Below, in pieces: positions 6,454 through 14,125 of a stretch of 22,957 nucleotides of DNA. How positions within the stretch are numbered: position 1 is the stretch's first letter; each line of letters begins with the position of its first letter. The notes below the pieces were generated by a model, which saw only the letters and a program-made list of their open reading frames with translations, was not told the origin of the DNA and made no database searches. Origin of the DNA: Bacilli bacterium (lineage in GTDB: Bacteria; Bacillota_I; Bacilli_A; RF39; UBA660); NCBI GenBank assembly GCA_029004695.1, contig JAQVZB010000009.1, forward strand, positions 1 to 22,957, written 5' to 3'. The translations under genes were made by a program, and so were the position numbers.

Positions 6454-6461
6454 GATATAAT
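6453..6461 (+). promoter_or_regulatory. Extended -10 promoter for secA
   Basis: TGATATAAT begins on the last T of the hpf terminator run. It is 19 bases before the secA start, leaving a leader of roughly a dozen bases with GAGGTG as ribosome-binding site. Confidence 0.7.
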
Positions 6462-6480
6462 AACTAAGTGAGGTGCAAAA

Positions 6481-8976
6481 ATGAGTTTATTAAGAAAATT
6501 AGTTGATACTGAATATAAAGAATTAAGAAGATTTAATAAAATAGCTGATGAAATTATGGCTTTAGATGAAGAATATTCTAAAAAGTCAGATAAAGAATTA
6601 GCTGGAATGACTGAATATTTAAAATCAAAATTAGCAAATGGAGTCGATTTAGAAGATATAATCATTGAAGCTTTTGCCACGGTTAGAGAAGTAGCTTATA
6701 GGCAATTAGGTGAAAAACCTTATAAAGTTCAATTAATCGGTGGATTAGCTATTCATTATGGTAATATCGCCGAAATGAAAACCGGTGAAGGAAAAACCCT
6801 TACCACAACTTTACCAGCTTATTTAAATGCTTTATCTGGTAAAGGTGTTCATGTTGTTACAGCTAACGAATATCTATCATCAAGAAACGCTGAATGGATG
6901 GGACCAATATATAATTTTTTAGGTCTTACTGTAGGAATTAATTTAAGAGAATTATCACCAAAAGAAAAACAAGATGTATATAATTGTGATATTACTTATT
7001 CAACTAATAATGAAATAGGTTTTGATTATCTAAGAGATAATATGGTTAGCCGTAAAGAAGATCGAGTTTTAAGACCTTTAAATTATGTTATTATCGATGA
7101 AGTAGACTCTATCCTAATTGATGAAGCTAGAACGCCACTTATTATTTCTGGCGGTAAAATGGATGCTAAAAATTTATATATTGATACTGATAGAGCCGCA
7201 AAAAGATTAAAATTTGAAGAAGATTATACAATTGATGAAAAAACCAAATCAGTTCTTTTAACTGAAGCTGGTGGCGAAAAAATCGAAAGCTATTTTAAAC
7301 TAAAAAATTTATATGATGCTGAAAATACAGCTTTAGTCCATCATATAAATCAAGCTTTAAAAGCTAATTATGGCATGAAAAATGATGTTGATTATGTAGT
7401 AAGTGAAGAAGGAACTATCGTAATAGTAGATCAGTTTACTGGTCGTTTAATGCATGGTCGTCAATTTAGTGAAGGATTACATCAAGCAATTGAAGCTAAA
7501 GAAGGCGTAACAATAAATGAAGAAACTAGAACTTTAGCAACGATAACTTTCCAAAATTTATTTAGAATGTATAATAAATTATCTGGTATGACTGGTACTG
7601 CTAAAACTGAAGAAGAAGAATTTAGAGATATTTATAATATGTACGTAATTGAAATTCCAACTAATAAATCCTGTATTAGAGAAGATATGGCTGACTTAAT
7701 GTTTGCAACAGCAGATGGAAAATATAGAGCCATAATTAATTTTATCAAAGAATTATATCAAAAAGGACAACCTATCTTAGTGGGAACAATTTCAGTTGAT
7801 TCCAATGAATATTTATCGAGATTATTAACAAAAGCAAAACTTCCTCATGAAGTATTAAATGCAAAAAATCATGCACGTGAAGCCGAAATAATTGCTAAAG
7901 CTGGTGAAAAAGGTTCTATAACTATTGCAACAAATATGGCTGGTCGTGGTACTGATATTAAACTAGGAAAAGGTGTTACTGAACTAGGTGGTTTATGTGT
8001 TATCGGAACAGAAAGACATGAATCACGAAGAATTGATAATCAGTTAAGAGGTCGTGCAGGACGTCAAGGAGATCCTGGATATTCCCAATTTTTTATTTCG
8101 TTTGAAGATGAATTAATGATCAGATTCGGTACTGAAAAAGTGAAAAATATGATTCAAAATTTAGGTTATGATGAAAATCAACCTTTAAGATCAAAAATGT
8201 TTTCAAGAAGTATTGAAAGTGCTCAAAAGAAAGTCGAAGGAAATAACTATGATAATCGTAAAAATTTATTAGATTATGATAATATTGTAAGTGAACAAAG
8301 AAAACTAATTTACAATAAAAGAAATGCTATCTTAGATGCACAAGATATGAAAGATATTTCTAATGAAACTTTATCTGATTATGTTGAAGAATATTTAGAA
8401 CCATTTATATCACCTAAAGAAGGAATTAAAGAAGAAGATTATAATTCAATAATAAACCATTTTAATAATACTTTATTACGCAATAATAAAATAAATATTA
8501 AAGATCTTAAAAAATTTAAAAATGGTGAAATAGTAGATTATTTATCTAATTTATTAATTAAAGATTATGAAGAAAAATTATCTAATATTCCTAGAGAAAT
8601 TAGTAATGATTTTGAAAGATATATTTCTCTTAGAGTAATTGATGAAGCTTGGGTAGGACATATCAATTCAATGGAACATTTAAGAGAAGGTATTGGACTA
8701 CGTGGTTATGGTCAAACCAATCCTTTACAAGCCTATGCATTAGAAGGTTTCCAAATATTTGATCAAATGTTAGATACTATTGATTCAAATATAGCTAACT
8801 TTTTATTAAAAGTTGAAATCAAACAAAATATTGAACCTAAAAAGAAAACTGTAATTCATACAAATGATGGCAAAGAAACTGTTAAAGCTGCCCCAAAAAA
8901 GAGTCAAAAAATAGGTCGTAATGAACCTTGTCCATGTGGCAGTGGTAAAAAATACAAACAATGCTGTGGAAAGTAA
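6481..8976 (+). CDS. secA: Preprotein translocase ATPase SecA
   Basis: SecA is the cytosolic motor that pushes unfolded secretory proteins through SecYEG by ATP hydrolysis. At 831 aa it has normal length and all domains. The Walker A is MKTGEGKT (residues 99-106), and Walker B lies in YVIIDEVDSILIDEARTPLIISG (about 205). A preprotein crosslinking region follows, then the second motor domain with TNMAGRGTDIKLG and RRIDNQLRGRAGRQGDPG. The helical scaffold includes DEAWVGHINSMEHLREGIGLRGYGQ. The C-terminal zinc tail is CPCGSGKKYKQCC. GAGGTG lies seven bases before the ATG. The gene has its own promoter, and no strong terminator is visible after it. A partial copy of its zinc tail is found at 9831-9872. 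Confidence 0.98.
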   Translation: MSLLRKLVDTEYKELRRFNKIADEIMALDEEYSKKSDKELAGMTEYLKSKLANGVDLEDIIIEAFATVREVAYRQLGEKPYKVQLIGGLAIHYGNIAEMKTGEGKTLTTTLPAYLNALSGKGVHVVTANEYLSSRNAEWMGPIYNFLGLTVGINLRELSPKEKQDVYNCDITYSTNNEIGFDYLRDNMVSRKEDRVLRPLNYVIIDEVDSILIDEARTPLIISGGKMDAKNLYIDTDRAAKRLKFEEDYTIDEKTKSVLLTEAGGEKIESYFKLKNLYDAENTALVHHINQALKANYGMKNDVDYVVSEEGTIVIVDQFTGRLMHGRQFSEGLHQAIEAKEGVTINEETRTLATITFQNLFRMYNKLSGMTGTAKTEEEEFRDIYNMYVIEIPTNKSCIREDMADLMFATADGKYRAIINFIKELYQKGQPILVGTISVDSNEYLSRLLTKAKLPHEVLNAKNHAREAEIIAKAGEKGSITIATNMAGRGTDIKLGKGVTELGGLCVIGTERHESRRIDNQLRGRAGRQGDPGYSQFFISFEDELMIRFGTEKVKNMIQNLGYDENQPLRSKMFSRSIESAQKKVEGNNYDNRKNLLDYDNIVSEQRKLIYNKRNAILDAQDMKDISNETLSDYVEEYLEPFISPKEGIKEEDYNSIINHFNNTLLRNNKINIKDLKKFKNGEIVDYLSNLLIKDYEEKLSNIPREISNDFERYISLRVIDEAWVGHINSMEHLREGIGLRGYGQTNPLQAYALEGFQIFDQMLDTIDSNIANFLLKVEIKQNIEPKKKTVIHTNDGKETVKAAPKKSQKIGRNEPCPCGSGKKYKQCCGK

Positions 8977-9153
8977 ATATAATTATATGGAATTATGTTT
9001 ACATCTAAAAATAAAAAGGTGAAGAAAATTAATTAGACAAGTTTTACATAAGCTTTTTAACAATTTTAAAAATATTTTAGAGTAAAGTATATGAAATTTG
9101 ATTCGTTTATTAAATAATTATATTGAAGAACGAGAAATAAAGGAGAATATTAT

Positions 9154-9666
9154 ATGATGTTAAATAAGGAGCTCATAAAACAAGGTTTAAAAAATCAATT
9201 AATATCGATATGGCACATGAGTATTTTTAATATTATATCATTTATTGTATTTTGGTTGTCAAACATAGGAATAAAACCTACTGGAAAAGTAAGTGGAAAT
9301 AGTTTTATTGCTCTTACAAAATATGAAGTTAATATATTTTTTGTTATATTTTCTTGGATACTATTTTTGTTATTATTTTCGATTTTTTATACAAAATTTT
9401 TAAAGAAAGATTTGAAAAAACAAATTGAACTTCATTGGATTTTTGTTATTATATTTTTTATAGTAAGCGTGATTTTTTGTTTAGTTGAATTTATATTATT
9501 AATAATTACACTAATTATTTCAACAGGATTCTTTAGTATAATAGTTAATTATCCAAACGGTATAAATGTAATAGTATTAGCTTATATAATTGGATATATT
9601 ATTATAGACTTTATATTAGAAATATTGAAGAGAAAAGAAAATATAAAAACACTTAGTGAAAAATAA
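9154..9666 (+). CDS. Small integral membrane protein of unknown function
   Basis: I do not recognise this 170-residue protein. It starts at ATG 9154 with AGGAG eight bases upstream, giving a good translation signal. It has four hydrophobic stretches, about residues 22-38, 62-87, 92-124 (long, possibly two passes) and 128-155. Charged segments KKDLKKQIE and EILKRKENIKTLSEK follow the second and last. The short N-terminal part MMLNKELIKQGLKNQL is polar and probably cytoplasmic. No enzyme motif is visible. It lies between secA and a degenerate copy of the secA 3' end, a position that suggests a later insertion or local duplication. No clear promoter is seen in the 177 bases between it and secA, so read-through from secA is possible. 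Confidence 0.65.
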   Translation: MMLNKELIKQGLKNQLISIWHMSIFNIISFIVFWLSNIGIKPTGKVSGNSFIALTKYEVNIFFVIFSWILFLLLFSIFYTKFLKKDLKKQIELHWIFVIIFFIVSVIFCLVEFILLIITLIISTGFFSIIVNYPNGINVIVLAYIIGYIIIDFILEILKRKENIKTLSEK

Positions 9667-9830
9667 AATATAATTTTTATAAAAGGATTTAGATAATAAA
9701 CGAAAAAATTATATAAGCTTTTAGATAAACTATGGAACTTAACCAAAATAGAAGTGAGTAACTGCATTAATAGAAAAAACTGAAAGTAAAATGCTCAAAA
9801 AAGAATTGAATTTAATAAAAGACAAATTTA

Positions 9831-9872
9831 TGTTGCGATGGTAGAAAATATAAACAATGTTGTGGTAAATAA
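9831..9872 (+). pseudogene. Degenerate copy of the SecA C-terminal zinc (SEC-C) tail
   Basis: These 42 bases read C-C-D-G-R-K-Y-K-Q-C-C-G-K-stop and align without gaps to the last 13 codons of secA (C-G-S-G-K-K-Y-K-Q-C-C-G-K-stop). By eye 34 of 42 bases are identical, with several differences silent. There is a TAA in frame at 9816-9818, and the first cysteine of the CxC pair is missing, so no functional protein is expected. It is either a relic of a tandem duplication of the secA 3' end or the end of a decayed SEC-C protein gene. Confidence 0.7.
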
Positions 9873-10006
9873 ATTCAAACAAATTATAAATATTTTATTT
9901 ACAGTTTTTTTATGATTTTAATTATTACTATAATTAAATAAAAATACTGAGGTTAGTAATTTAAGAAAAAATAAATATGAATAATAATAAAAACCAATTA
10001 TTTTTG

Positions 10007-10015
10007 TGTTATAAT
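10007..10015 (+). promoter_or_regulatory. Extended -10 promoter for the small gene at 10067
   Basis: TGTTATAAT sits 51 bases before the ATG. Its position inside the longer reading frame that begins at 9977 is the main reason for rejecting that longer start. Confidence 0.5.
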
Positions 10016-10066
10016 AATGAAGAAATTTTTTGGGGGATATCACCTAAAAGAAAGAAGATAATTAAT

Positions 10067-10255
10067 ATGGCAATTAGAGTTACATTAAAAGATAATTTAG
10101 CAGGCGAAGCACTTAAATCTAAACTTAGTGCTTTAGGATTAGAATTGGTTTATAATGAAAAAGAAAATCAATTATTTAATAATAAAGAAGAAAAAAATAT
10201 GAATAATAAATCACCGAAACAAACGATAAATAAAAAAAATGATGATAAAAAATAA
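10067..10255 (+). CDS. Small highly charged protein of unknown function (62 aa)
   Basis: I do not recognise this family. The protein opens MAIRVTLKDNLAGEALKSKL and continues SALGLELVYNEKENQLF, a compact segment that could form a strand-helix-strand unit. A disordered Asn/Lys-rich tail of about 25 residues follows (NNKEEKNMNNK, then a lysine/asparagine end). ATG 10067 is preferred over ATG 9977 because the only promoter-like box lies between them and 9977 has no ribosome-binding site; the AAGAAG before 10067 is itself weak. The organised N-terminal half argues for a real gene, while the tail is low complexity. Six bases after its stop is the -10 box of the next gene. Confidence 0.5.
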   Translation: MAIRVTLKDNLAGEALKSKLSALGLELVYNEKENQLFNNKEEKNMNNKSPKQTINKKNDDKK

Positions 10256-10260
10256 GGCAT

Positions 10261-10266
10261 TATAAT
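10261..10266 (+). promoter_or_regulatory. -10 box for the SIS-domain gene
   Basis: TATAAT located 47 bases before the start codon at 10314; no TG extension and no clear -35 box. Modest support. Confidence 0.4.
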
Positions 10267-10313
10267 AATTTTAGAAAGATTACAATAAATCATATTAAAT
10301 TAAGGAGTTTTTA

Positions 10314-11243
10314 ATGGAAAAAAATATGAATATAAATTTTGCTTGTTTAAAAGGTAGAGTATTAGATGCGCTTGATAAAACAGATTTAGAGTATATTAGA
10401 AATGAATTGCTGCAATTAAAAGAACCAACAATTGTTAGTGGAGTTGGTGGTTCTAGTGTTGTAAGTGAAATTGTTTCTAAAGTAATAAGAAAAAAGAATG
10501 AAATAATTACTAAAAATATGGAACCTAGAGATTTTAATTATGATAATTTAAAAGGATATAAAAATGTATTATCTTGTAGTTATAGCGGCAATAATTATGG
10601 AGTTGATTTAGCCTTTAATAATAATTTAAAACATTATTTATTATCAAATAACGCTTTTAATGATTTAAATACTACCTATTTAACCTATAATACCTCAATA
10701 GAAAAAGAAAGAAGTTTTATATCTTTAGGGGCAACTTTAATCCCAATAACAATTGTTATGGATTATTATTTAAATGGTCAAAAAAAATTTTTATTAGAAC
10801 AAATTCAAAGTGTTAAAATTGATAATAATATCGATATTCAAACTGATATATATGAAATATTTACTGGTTATGATACAAGTATGACTTCAAAATATTTAGA
10901 ATCAACAATGGTAGAAAGTGGGATAGGAATTCCGATTATTCATGATAAATATTCTTATTGTCATGGCAGATCTACTACCGCAATAAATTGTAAAAGTAAT
11001 GTTATTTATTTAAATAGAGATACTGATTTAGATAAATTATTAATAGATGAACTTCTTCAATATCATAAACTTATTTTAGTAATTGATTCAAAGTTTAAAG
11101 ATGATTTATTAGATGATTATCAAATGCTAATTAAAGCCATGTATTTAACCAAATTTATAGCAAATCAAAAACAAAAAGATTTATCGAAAGTTAATTACTC
11201 CCCGATAGTAAAAAAACTTTATAAATATAATGGCAAAATCTAG
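10314..11243 (+). CDS. SIS-domain (sugar isomerase-like) protein
   Basis: SIS domains bind phosphosugars and occur in isomerases, deaminases/deglycases and regulators. The 309-residue protein starts at ATG 10314 after AAGGAG. The first SIS half (about 35-150) shows the nucleotide-fold glycine loop EPTIVSGVGGSSVVSE (GVGGSS 43-48) and the serine-rich sugar-phosphate loop NVLSCSYSGNN (89-94), then LIPITIVMDYY. The second half contains ESTMVESGIGIPIIHDKYSY and CHGRST. This HGR segment resembles the histidine loop after the second SIS repeat in fructosamine deglycase/GlmS-like proteins. There is no GlmS glutaminase domain. It is flanked by its own -10 box and a terminator hairpin, so it is monocistronic. 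The exact substrate cannot be told from sequence. Confidence 0.7.
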   Translation: MEKNMNINFACLKGRVLDALDKTDLEYIRNELLQLKEPTIVSGVGGSSVVSEIVSKVIRKKNEIITKNMEPRDFNYDNLKGYKNVLSCSYSGNNYGVDLAFNNNLKHYLLSNNAFNDLNTTYLTYNTSIEKERSFISLGATLIPITIVMDYYLNGQKKFLLEQIQSVKIDNNIDIQTDIYEIFTGYDTSMTSKYLESTMVESGIGIPIIHDKYSYCHGRSTTAINCKSNVIYLNRDTDLDKLLIDELLQYHKLILVIDSKFKDDLLDDYQMLIKAMYLTKFIANQKQKDLSKVNYSPIVKKLYKYNGKI

Positions 11244-11266
11244 ATAATTCTAGGTGGGACGCAAAT

Positions 11267-11285
11267 AGAAAAAAGTCTTTTTTCT
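11267..11285. terminator. AT-rich terminator hairpin after the SIS gene
   Basis: AGAAAAAAG (11267-11275), T, CTTTTTTCT (11277-11285) is a perfect 9-base inverted repeat; with a realistic loop the stem is about seven pairs. The 3' arm is itself T-rich. It lies 24 bases after the SIS stop. A smaller dyad CTAGA-TAAT-TCTAG (11240-11253) covers the stop codon. Confidence 0.5.
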
Positions 11286-11302
11286 TACTATAATAGCAAA
11301 TG

Positions 11303-11336
11303 CAACTAAAATTTGACAAGAAACAACTAAAAATTG
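11303..11336. repeat. Two 13-base direct repeats, 21-base period, upstream of the HTH regulator
   Basis: CAACTAAAATTTG (11303-11315) and CAACTAAAAATTG (11324-11336) match at 12 of 13 positions and are offset by 21 bases, two helical turns. They lie 53-86 bases before the start of a DNA-binding regulator. A TTGACA hexamer (11313-11318) overlaps the end of the first copy, though no well-spaced -10 was found for it. An operator is a reasonable reading. Confidence 0.45.
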
Positions 11337-11388
11337 GTAGAGCGCAACCAGTTTAAATAATACAATTTAGTCATGAAAGGAGAATTTT

Positions 11389-12879
11389 ATGAATTTATCA
11401 GCTAACTTGAAAAAGATTAGAAAAGAAAATAATTTATCGCAAGAAGATTTGGCAGAAAAAATCGGGGTATCTAGACAATCAGTTTCTAAATGGGAGTCTG
11501 GGCAAGCATACCCAGAAATGGATAAAATGGTCCAACTTTGTAATTTATTTAAATTAAATATTGATGATTTATTAAATCAAGATATTGAAGAAGTAAATAA
11601 TACTAAACAAGCTAAAAATAATATAAATAAATTTATTGATGATTTTTTAAACTATGCGACAAATACAATTGATATGTTTAGTAGTATGAAGTTCAAAAAC
11701 AAATTAAAATTTATTTTTGAACAATGTATAATTATTAGTATATTGACAATTTTATTTTTAATAATAGGTGAAATCATTGAATATATATTAGGACCTTTGT
11801 TTTCTTTTGCACCAGATAAAATATATTATGTTATTATGAGCATATTTAAATCATTATATGGAGTTATATGCATGATTTTGGGAGTAATATTAGTTCTTCA
11901 TATTTTTAAAACAAGATATTTAGATTATTATGAAATTATAAAAGAAGATACAGCAGATAATATTTTCGATGAAACAACATCAGAAAAAGAAACAAATTAT
12001 AAAAAAGATAAGATTTATTTAGATAAGAAAAAAGAAAAAATAATTATTCGTGACCCTAAACATTCCGAATATCGTTTTATAAATACTTTATTTAAAATTT
12101 TTTTGTTTATAGTTAAATCTTTCGGGCTTTTTATAGGTGTAATATTTTGTTTATTATTAATAGGTTTTGTCTTTGGCATTGTGCTTTCGTTTTTGTTTAT
12201 AAAAACCGGTATATTATTTGTGGGCACATTAATAATCTTGATTTCATGTATTATAGTTAATTATGTGATTTTAAAGATTTTATATGATTTTATATTTGAA
12301 CATAAATCTAAAAAGCTAAGATTAGCATTATGTTTTTTCTTATCATTAATAATATGCGGAATAGGTATTGGATTAGTATCAATTGGAATTACTAAATTTA
12401 ATATTGTTTCTTTTGGTGAAAATATTAAAACTGAAGAAAAAATAATAAAAATGAGTGATAATTTAATATTAACAAACCATTATGGAAACATAGAATATAT
12501 TGAATCTGAAGATAATGATGTAAGAGTAATCATAAGAAGTACAAAATATAATGAAATTAAATATGATATAAATGATAATGTTTATTCATTTTATGTTAAT
12601 TATAAAGAAACAGATATTCTAGATACATTAAGAGATATTATTAATGATATTAATAATAAAAAAATTGTCTTATATGATAATTTTGATATTAAAGTTTATT
12701 CTAACAAAACGAATCTAAATAAGATAACGGCAAATTTAGATGAACATTATAAAAATCAAGAAAATGAAAATTATGAAAAAGAAATCAACGAACTTTTAGA
12801 AGAAATAGAAACTTGCCAAGAAGATAACACCAAGCTTCAAGATGAAATATATGAATATAATGAAAATACGGGATTATAA
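11389..12879 (+). CDS. Membrane-bound XRE-family HTH regulator
   Basis: A one-component regulator with DNA-binding and membrane parts in one 496-residue chain. Residues 1-62 are an HTH_3/XRE domain of the common Bacillota type (LKKIRKENNLSQEDLAEKIG, then VSRQSVSKWESGQAYPEMDK). Two hydrophobic segments (about 112-134, 147-172) precede a charged loop (175-228). Two or three further passes (232-270, 275-300, 312-335) follow. The C-terminal part (345-440) is polar, with LTNHYGNIEYIESEDNDVRVIIRS, reminiscent of the adhesin-like DUF4097 repeat found in envelope-stress proteins. A glutamate-rich stretch (about 450-490) looks like a coiled coil. AAAGGAG precedes the ATG. It may sense the envelope and control its own promoter through the direct repeats upstream. 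The signal and targets are unknown. Confidence 0.8.
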   Translation: MNLSANLKKIRKENNLSQEDLAEKIGVSRQSVSKWESGQAYPEMDKMVQLCNLFKLNIDDLLNQDIEEVNNTKQAKNNINKFIDDFLNYATNTIDMFSSMKFKNKLKFIFEQCIIISILTILFLIIGEIIEYILGPLFSFAPDKIYYVIMSIFKSLYGVICMILGVILVLHIFKTRYLDYYEIIKEDTADNIFDETTSEKETNYKKDKIYLDKKKEKIIIRDPKHSEYRFINTLFKIFLFIVKSFGLFIGVIFCLLLIGFVFGIVLSFLFIKTGILFVGTLIILISCIIVNYVILKILYDFIFEHKSKKLRLALCFFLSLIICGIGIGLVSIGITKFNIVSFGENIKTEEKIIKMSDNLILTNHYGNIEYIESEDNDVRVIIRSTKYNEIKYDINDNVYSFYVNYKETDILDTLRDIINDINNKKIVLYDNFDIKVYSNKTNLNKITANLDEHYKNQENENYEKEINELLEEIETCQEDNTKLQDEIYEYNENTGL

Positions 12880-12893
12880 GATAAATTATGAAT

Positions 12894-12921
12894 AAGATTA
12901 CAAATAATGTAGTCTTTTTAT
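12894..12921 (+). terminator. Intrinsic terminator after the HTH regulator
   Basis: AAGATTACA (12894-12902), loop AATAA, TGTAGTCTT (12908-12916) gives a 9-bp stem with one G-U pair, followed by TTTATT. It is one of the best terminators in the window. Confidence 0.75.
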
Positions 12922-13003
12922 TGTCTCTTGGCGCAGTATTTTAATAAACAAAAAAATAATTTTGAATGTTGTACTATACATAATTTATTTTTTTAAAAAC
13001 TCA

Positions 13004-13012
13004 TGATATAAT
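13004..13012 (+). promoter_or_regulatory. Extended -10 promoter for prfB
   Basis: TGATATAAT, 24 bases before the true prfB start. It is preceded by a T/A-rich tract but no -35 hexamer. Confidence 0.65.
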
Positions 13013-13036
13013 TATTACATAAAATAGGTGATATTT

Positions 13037-14123
13037 ATGGAAAAAGATATTTTAATTAAAAATCTTGATAATTCCTTGATAAATTTATTAGCAATTGGGA
13101 GGTCGCTTTGACCTTGCTAATAAAGAAAGTAGAATAAGAGATTTAGAAAAAGAAATCAACGAATCTAACATTTGGGATAATCCGAATTATGCCAATCAAG
13201 TTAATAGTGAGTTAATTAATTTAAAAAAAGATCTTTCAAGTTATAATAAAATATTAAATGATCTTAATCAGTATAAAGAAATATTAGATATTAGCAATGA
13301 TCAAGATTTAGTTAATGAAATAGAACGAAAAATTAGTTTTATTAACAAAGATATTAAAGAACTTGAAATCGCGACTTTATTAAATAGAAAATATGATAAT
13401 TGTAATTGCTATTTAGAAATCCACCCGGGAGCAGGAGGAACTGAAGCTTGTGATTGGGCCGGAATGTTATTTAGAATGTATCAAATGTTTTGTAGTAAAA
13501 ATAAATATTCTTTTGAAGTTATCGATTTACAAAATGGAGATGAAGCTGGAATAAAAAGTGCTTTAGTAAAAATTAGTGGTTATTATCCTTATGGGTATTT
13601 TCAAAGTGAACAAGGAGTACACCGGTTAGTTAGAATAAGTCCTTTTGATTCAGGAGCTAGAAGACATACATCATTTGCAGCGGTCTCAGTTATACCTGAA
13701 ATTGAAAAAGATAATAATATTGAAATAAAACCAGAAGAGATAAGAATTGATGTTTACCGAAGTAGTGGTAAAGGTGGTCAAGGAGTTAACACTACTGATT
13801 CAGCTGTAAGAATAACTCATTTTCCAAGTGGAATTGTATTAACATGTCAGAATGAAAGAAGCCAAATTCAAAATAAAGAAACAGCTATGAAAATATTAAT
13901 AAGCAAACTTGAACAAATAAAATTAAGAGAGCAAGATGAGTCTATCAATAGTATGAAAGGTAATACTAATATTGATTTTGGAAATCAAATTAGAAATTAT
14001 ACCCTTGAACCTTATAAATTAGTTAAAGATGTTAGAACTAATTATGAAAGTTCAAATGTTGATAAAATATTAGATGGAGATATCCTTCCTTTTATGGAAG
14101 AATATTTAAGAATAAAGAGGTAA
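13037..14123 (+). CDS. prfB: Peptide chain release factor 2, expressed by +1 frameshift
   Basis: RF2 ends translation at UGA and UAA. Translation starts at ATG 13037 (AGGTGA five bases upstream) and runs 24 codons to CTT, then meets TGA at 13109-13111. Skipping the T at 13109 continues as GAC-CTT-GCT and gives a 361-residue protein, normal for RF2. In the main frame are the stop-recognition tripeptide SPF in VRISPFDSGARRHTSFA and the catalytic loop SSGKGGQGVNTTDSAVRITH, with GGQ contacting the peptidyl-tRNA ester. The N-terminal coiled-coil domain is ordinary. Two bases after the stop begins the YitT gene, so they share a transcript. Expression is autoregulated: low RF2 favours the frameshift. 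The open frame from 13095 alone is not the real start. Confidence 0.97.
13097..13112 (+). promoter_or_regulatory. Programmed +1 frameshift site of prfB
   Basis: GGGAGG (internal Shine-Dalgarno), TCG, then CTT-TGA-C. The three-base gap between the purine run and CTT-TGA-C is the same as in the E. coli prfB site AGGGGG-TAT-CTT-TGA-C. P-site tRNA-Leu slips from CTT to TTT when the UGA is read slowly. Confidence 0.95.
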
Positions 14124-14125
14124 AT

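Larger units (their letters stand above)
9667..10066. other. 400-base stretch without an intact gene
   Basis: The stretch is very AT-rich. Near its middle is a decayed SecA zinc-tail copy (9831-9872), and near its end is an extended -10 box (10007-10015). A 26-codon reading frame ending about 9780 (KKLYKLLDKLWNLTKIEVSN and on) has no start signal and no recognised family. I see no RNA gene, terminator hairpin or repeat array in the rest. Confidence 0.5.

Noticed and set aside
6417..6680. - strand open frame of 87 codons over the secA start
   Set aside because: Antisense to the secA promoter and N-terminus; shadow.
9697..9780. Short reading frame upstream of the SEC-C relic (KKLYKLLDKLWNLTKIEVSN region)
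   Set aside because: No start codon with a ribosome-binding site, ends in a stop before the relic, and is in a different frame; too little to call a gene.
9977..10066. 30-codon N-terminal extension of the small protein at 10067
   Set aside because: No ribosome-binding site at 9977, low-complexity Asn/Lys start, and an extended -10 box inside the extension.
13095..14123. prfB starting in the downstream frame at 13095 (TTG)
   Set aside because: There is a better start at 13037 with ribosome-binding site and promoter, and the +1 frameshift site joins the frames; the in-frame TGA is programmed, not a sequencing error or pseudogene.
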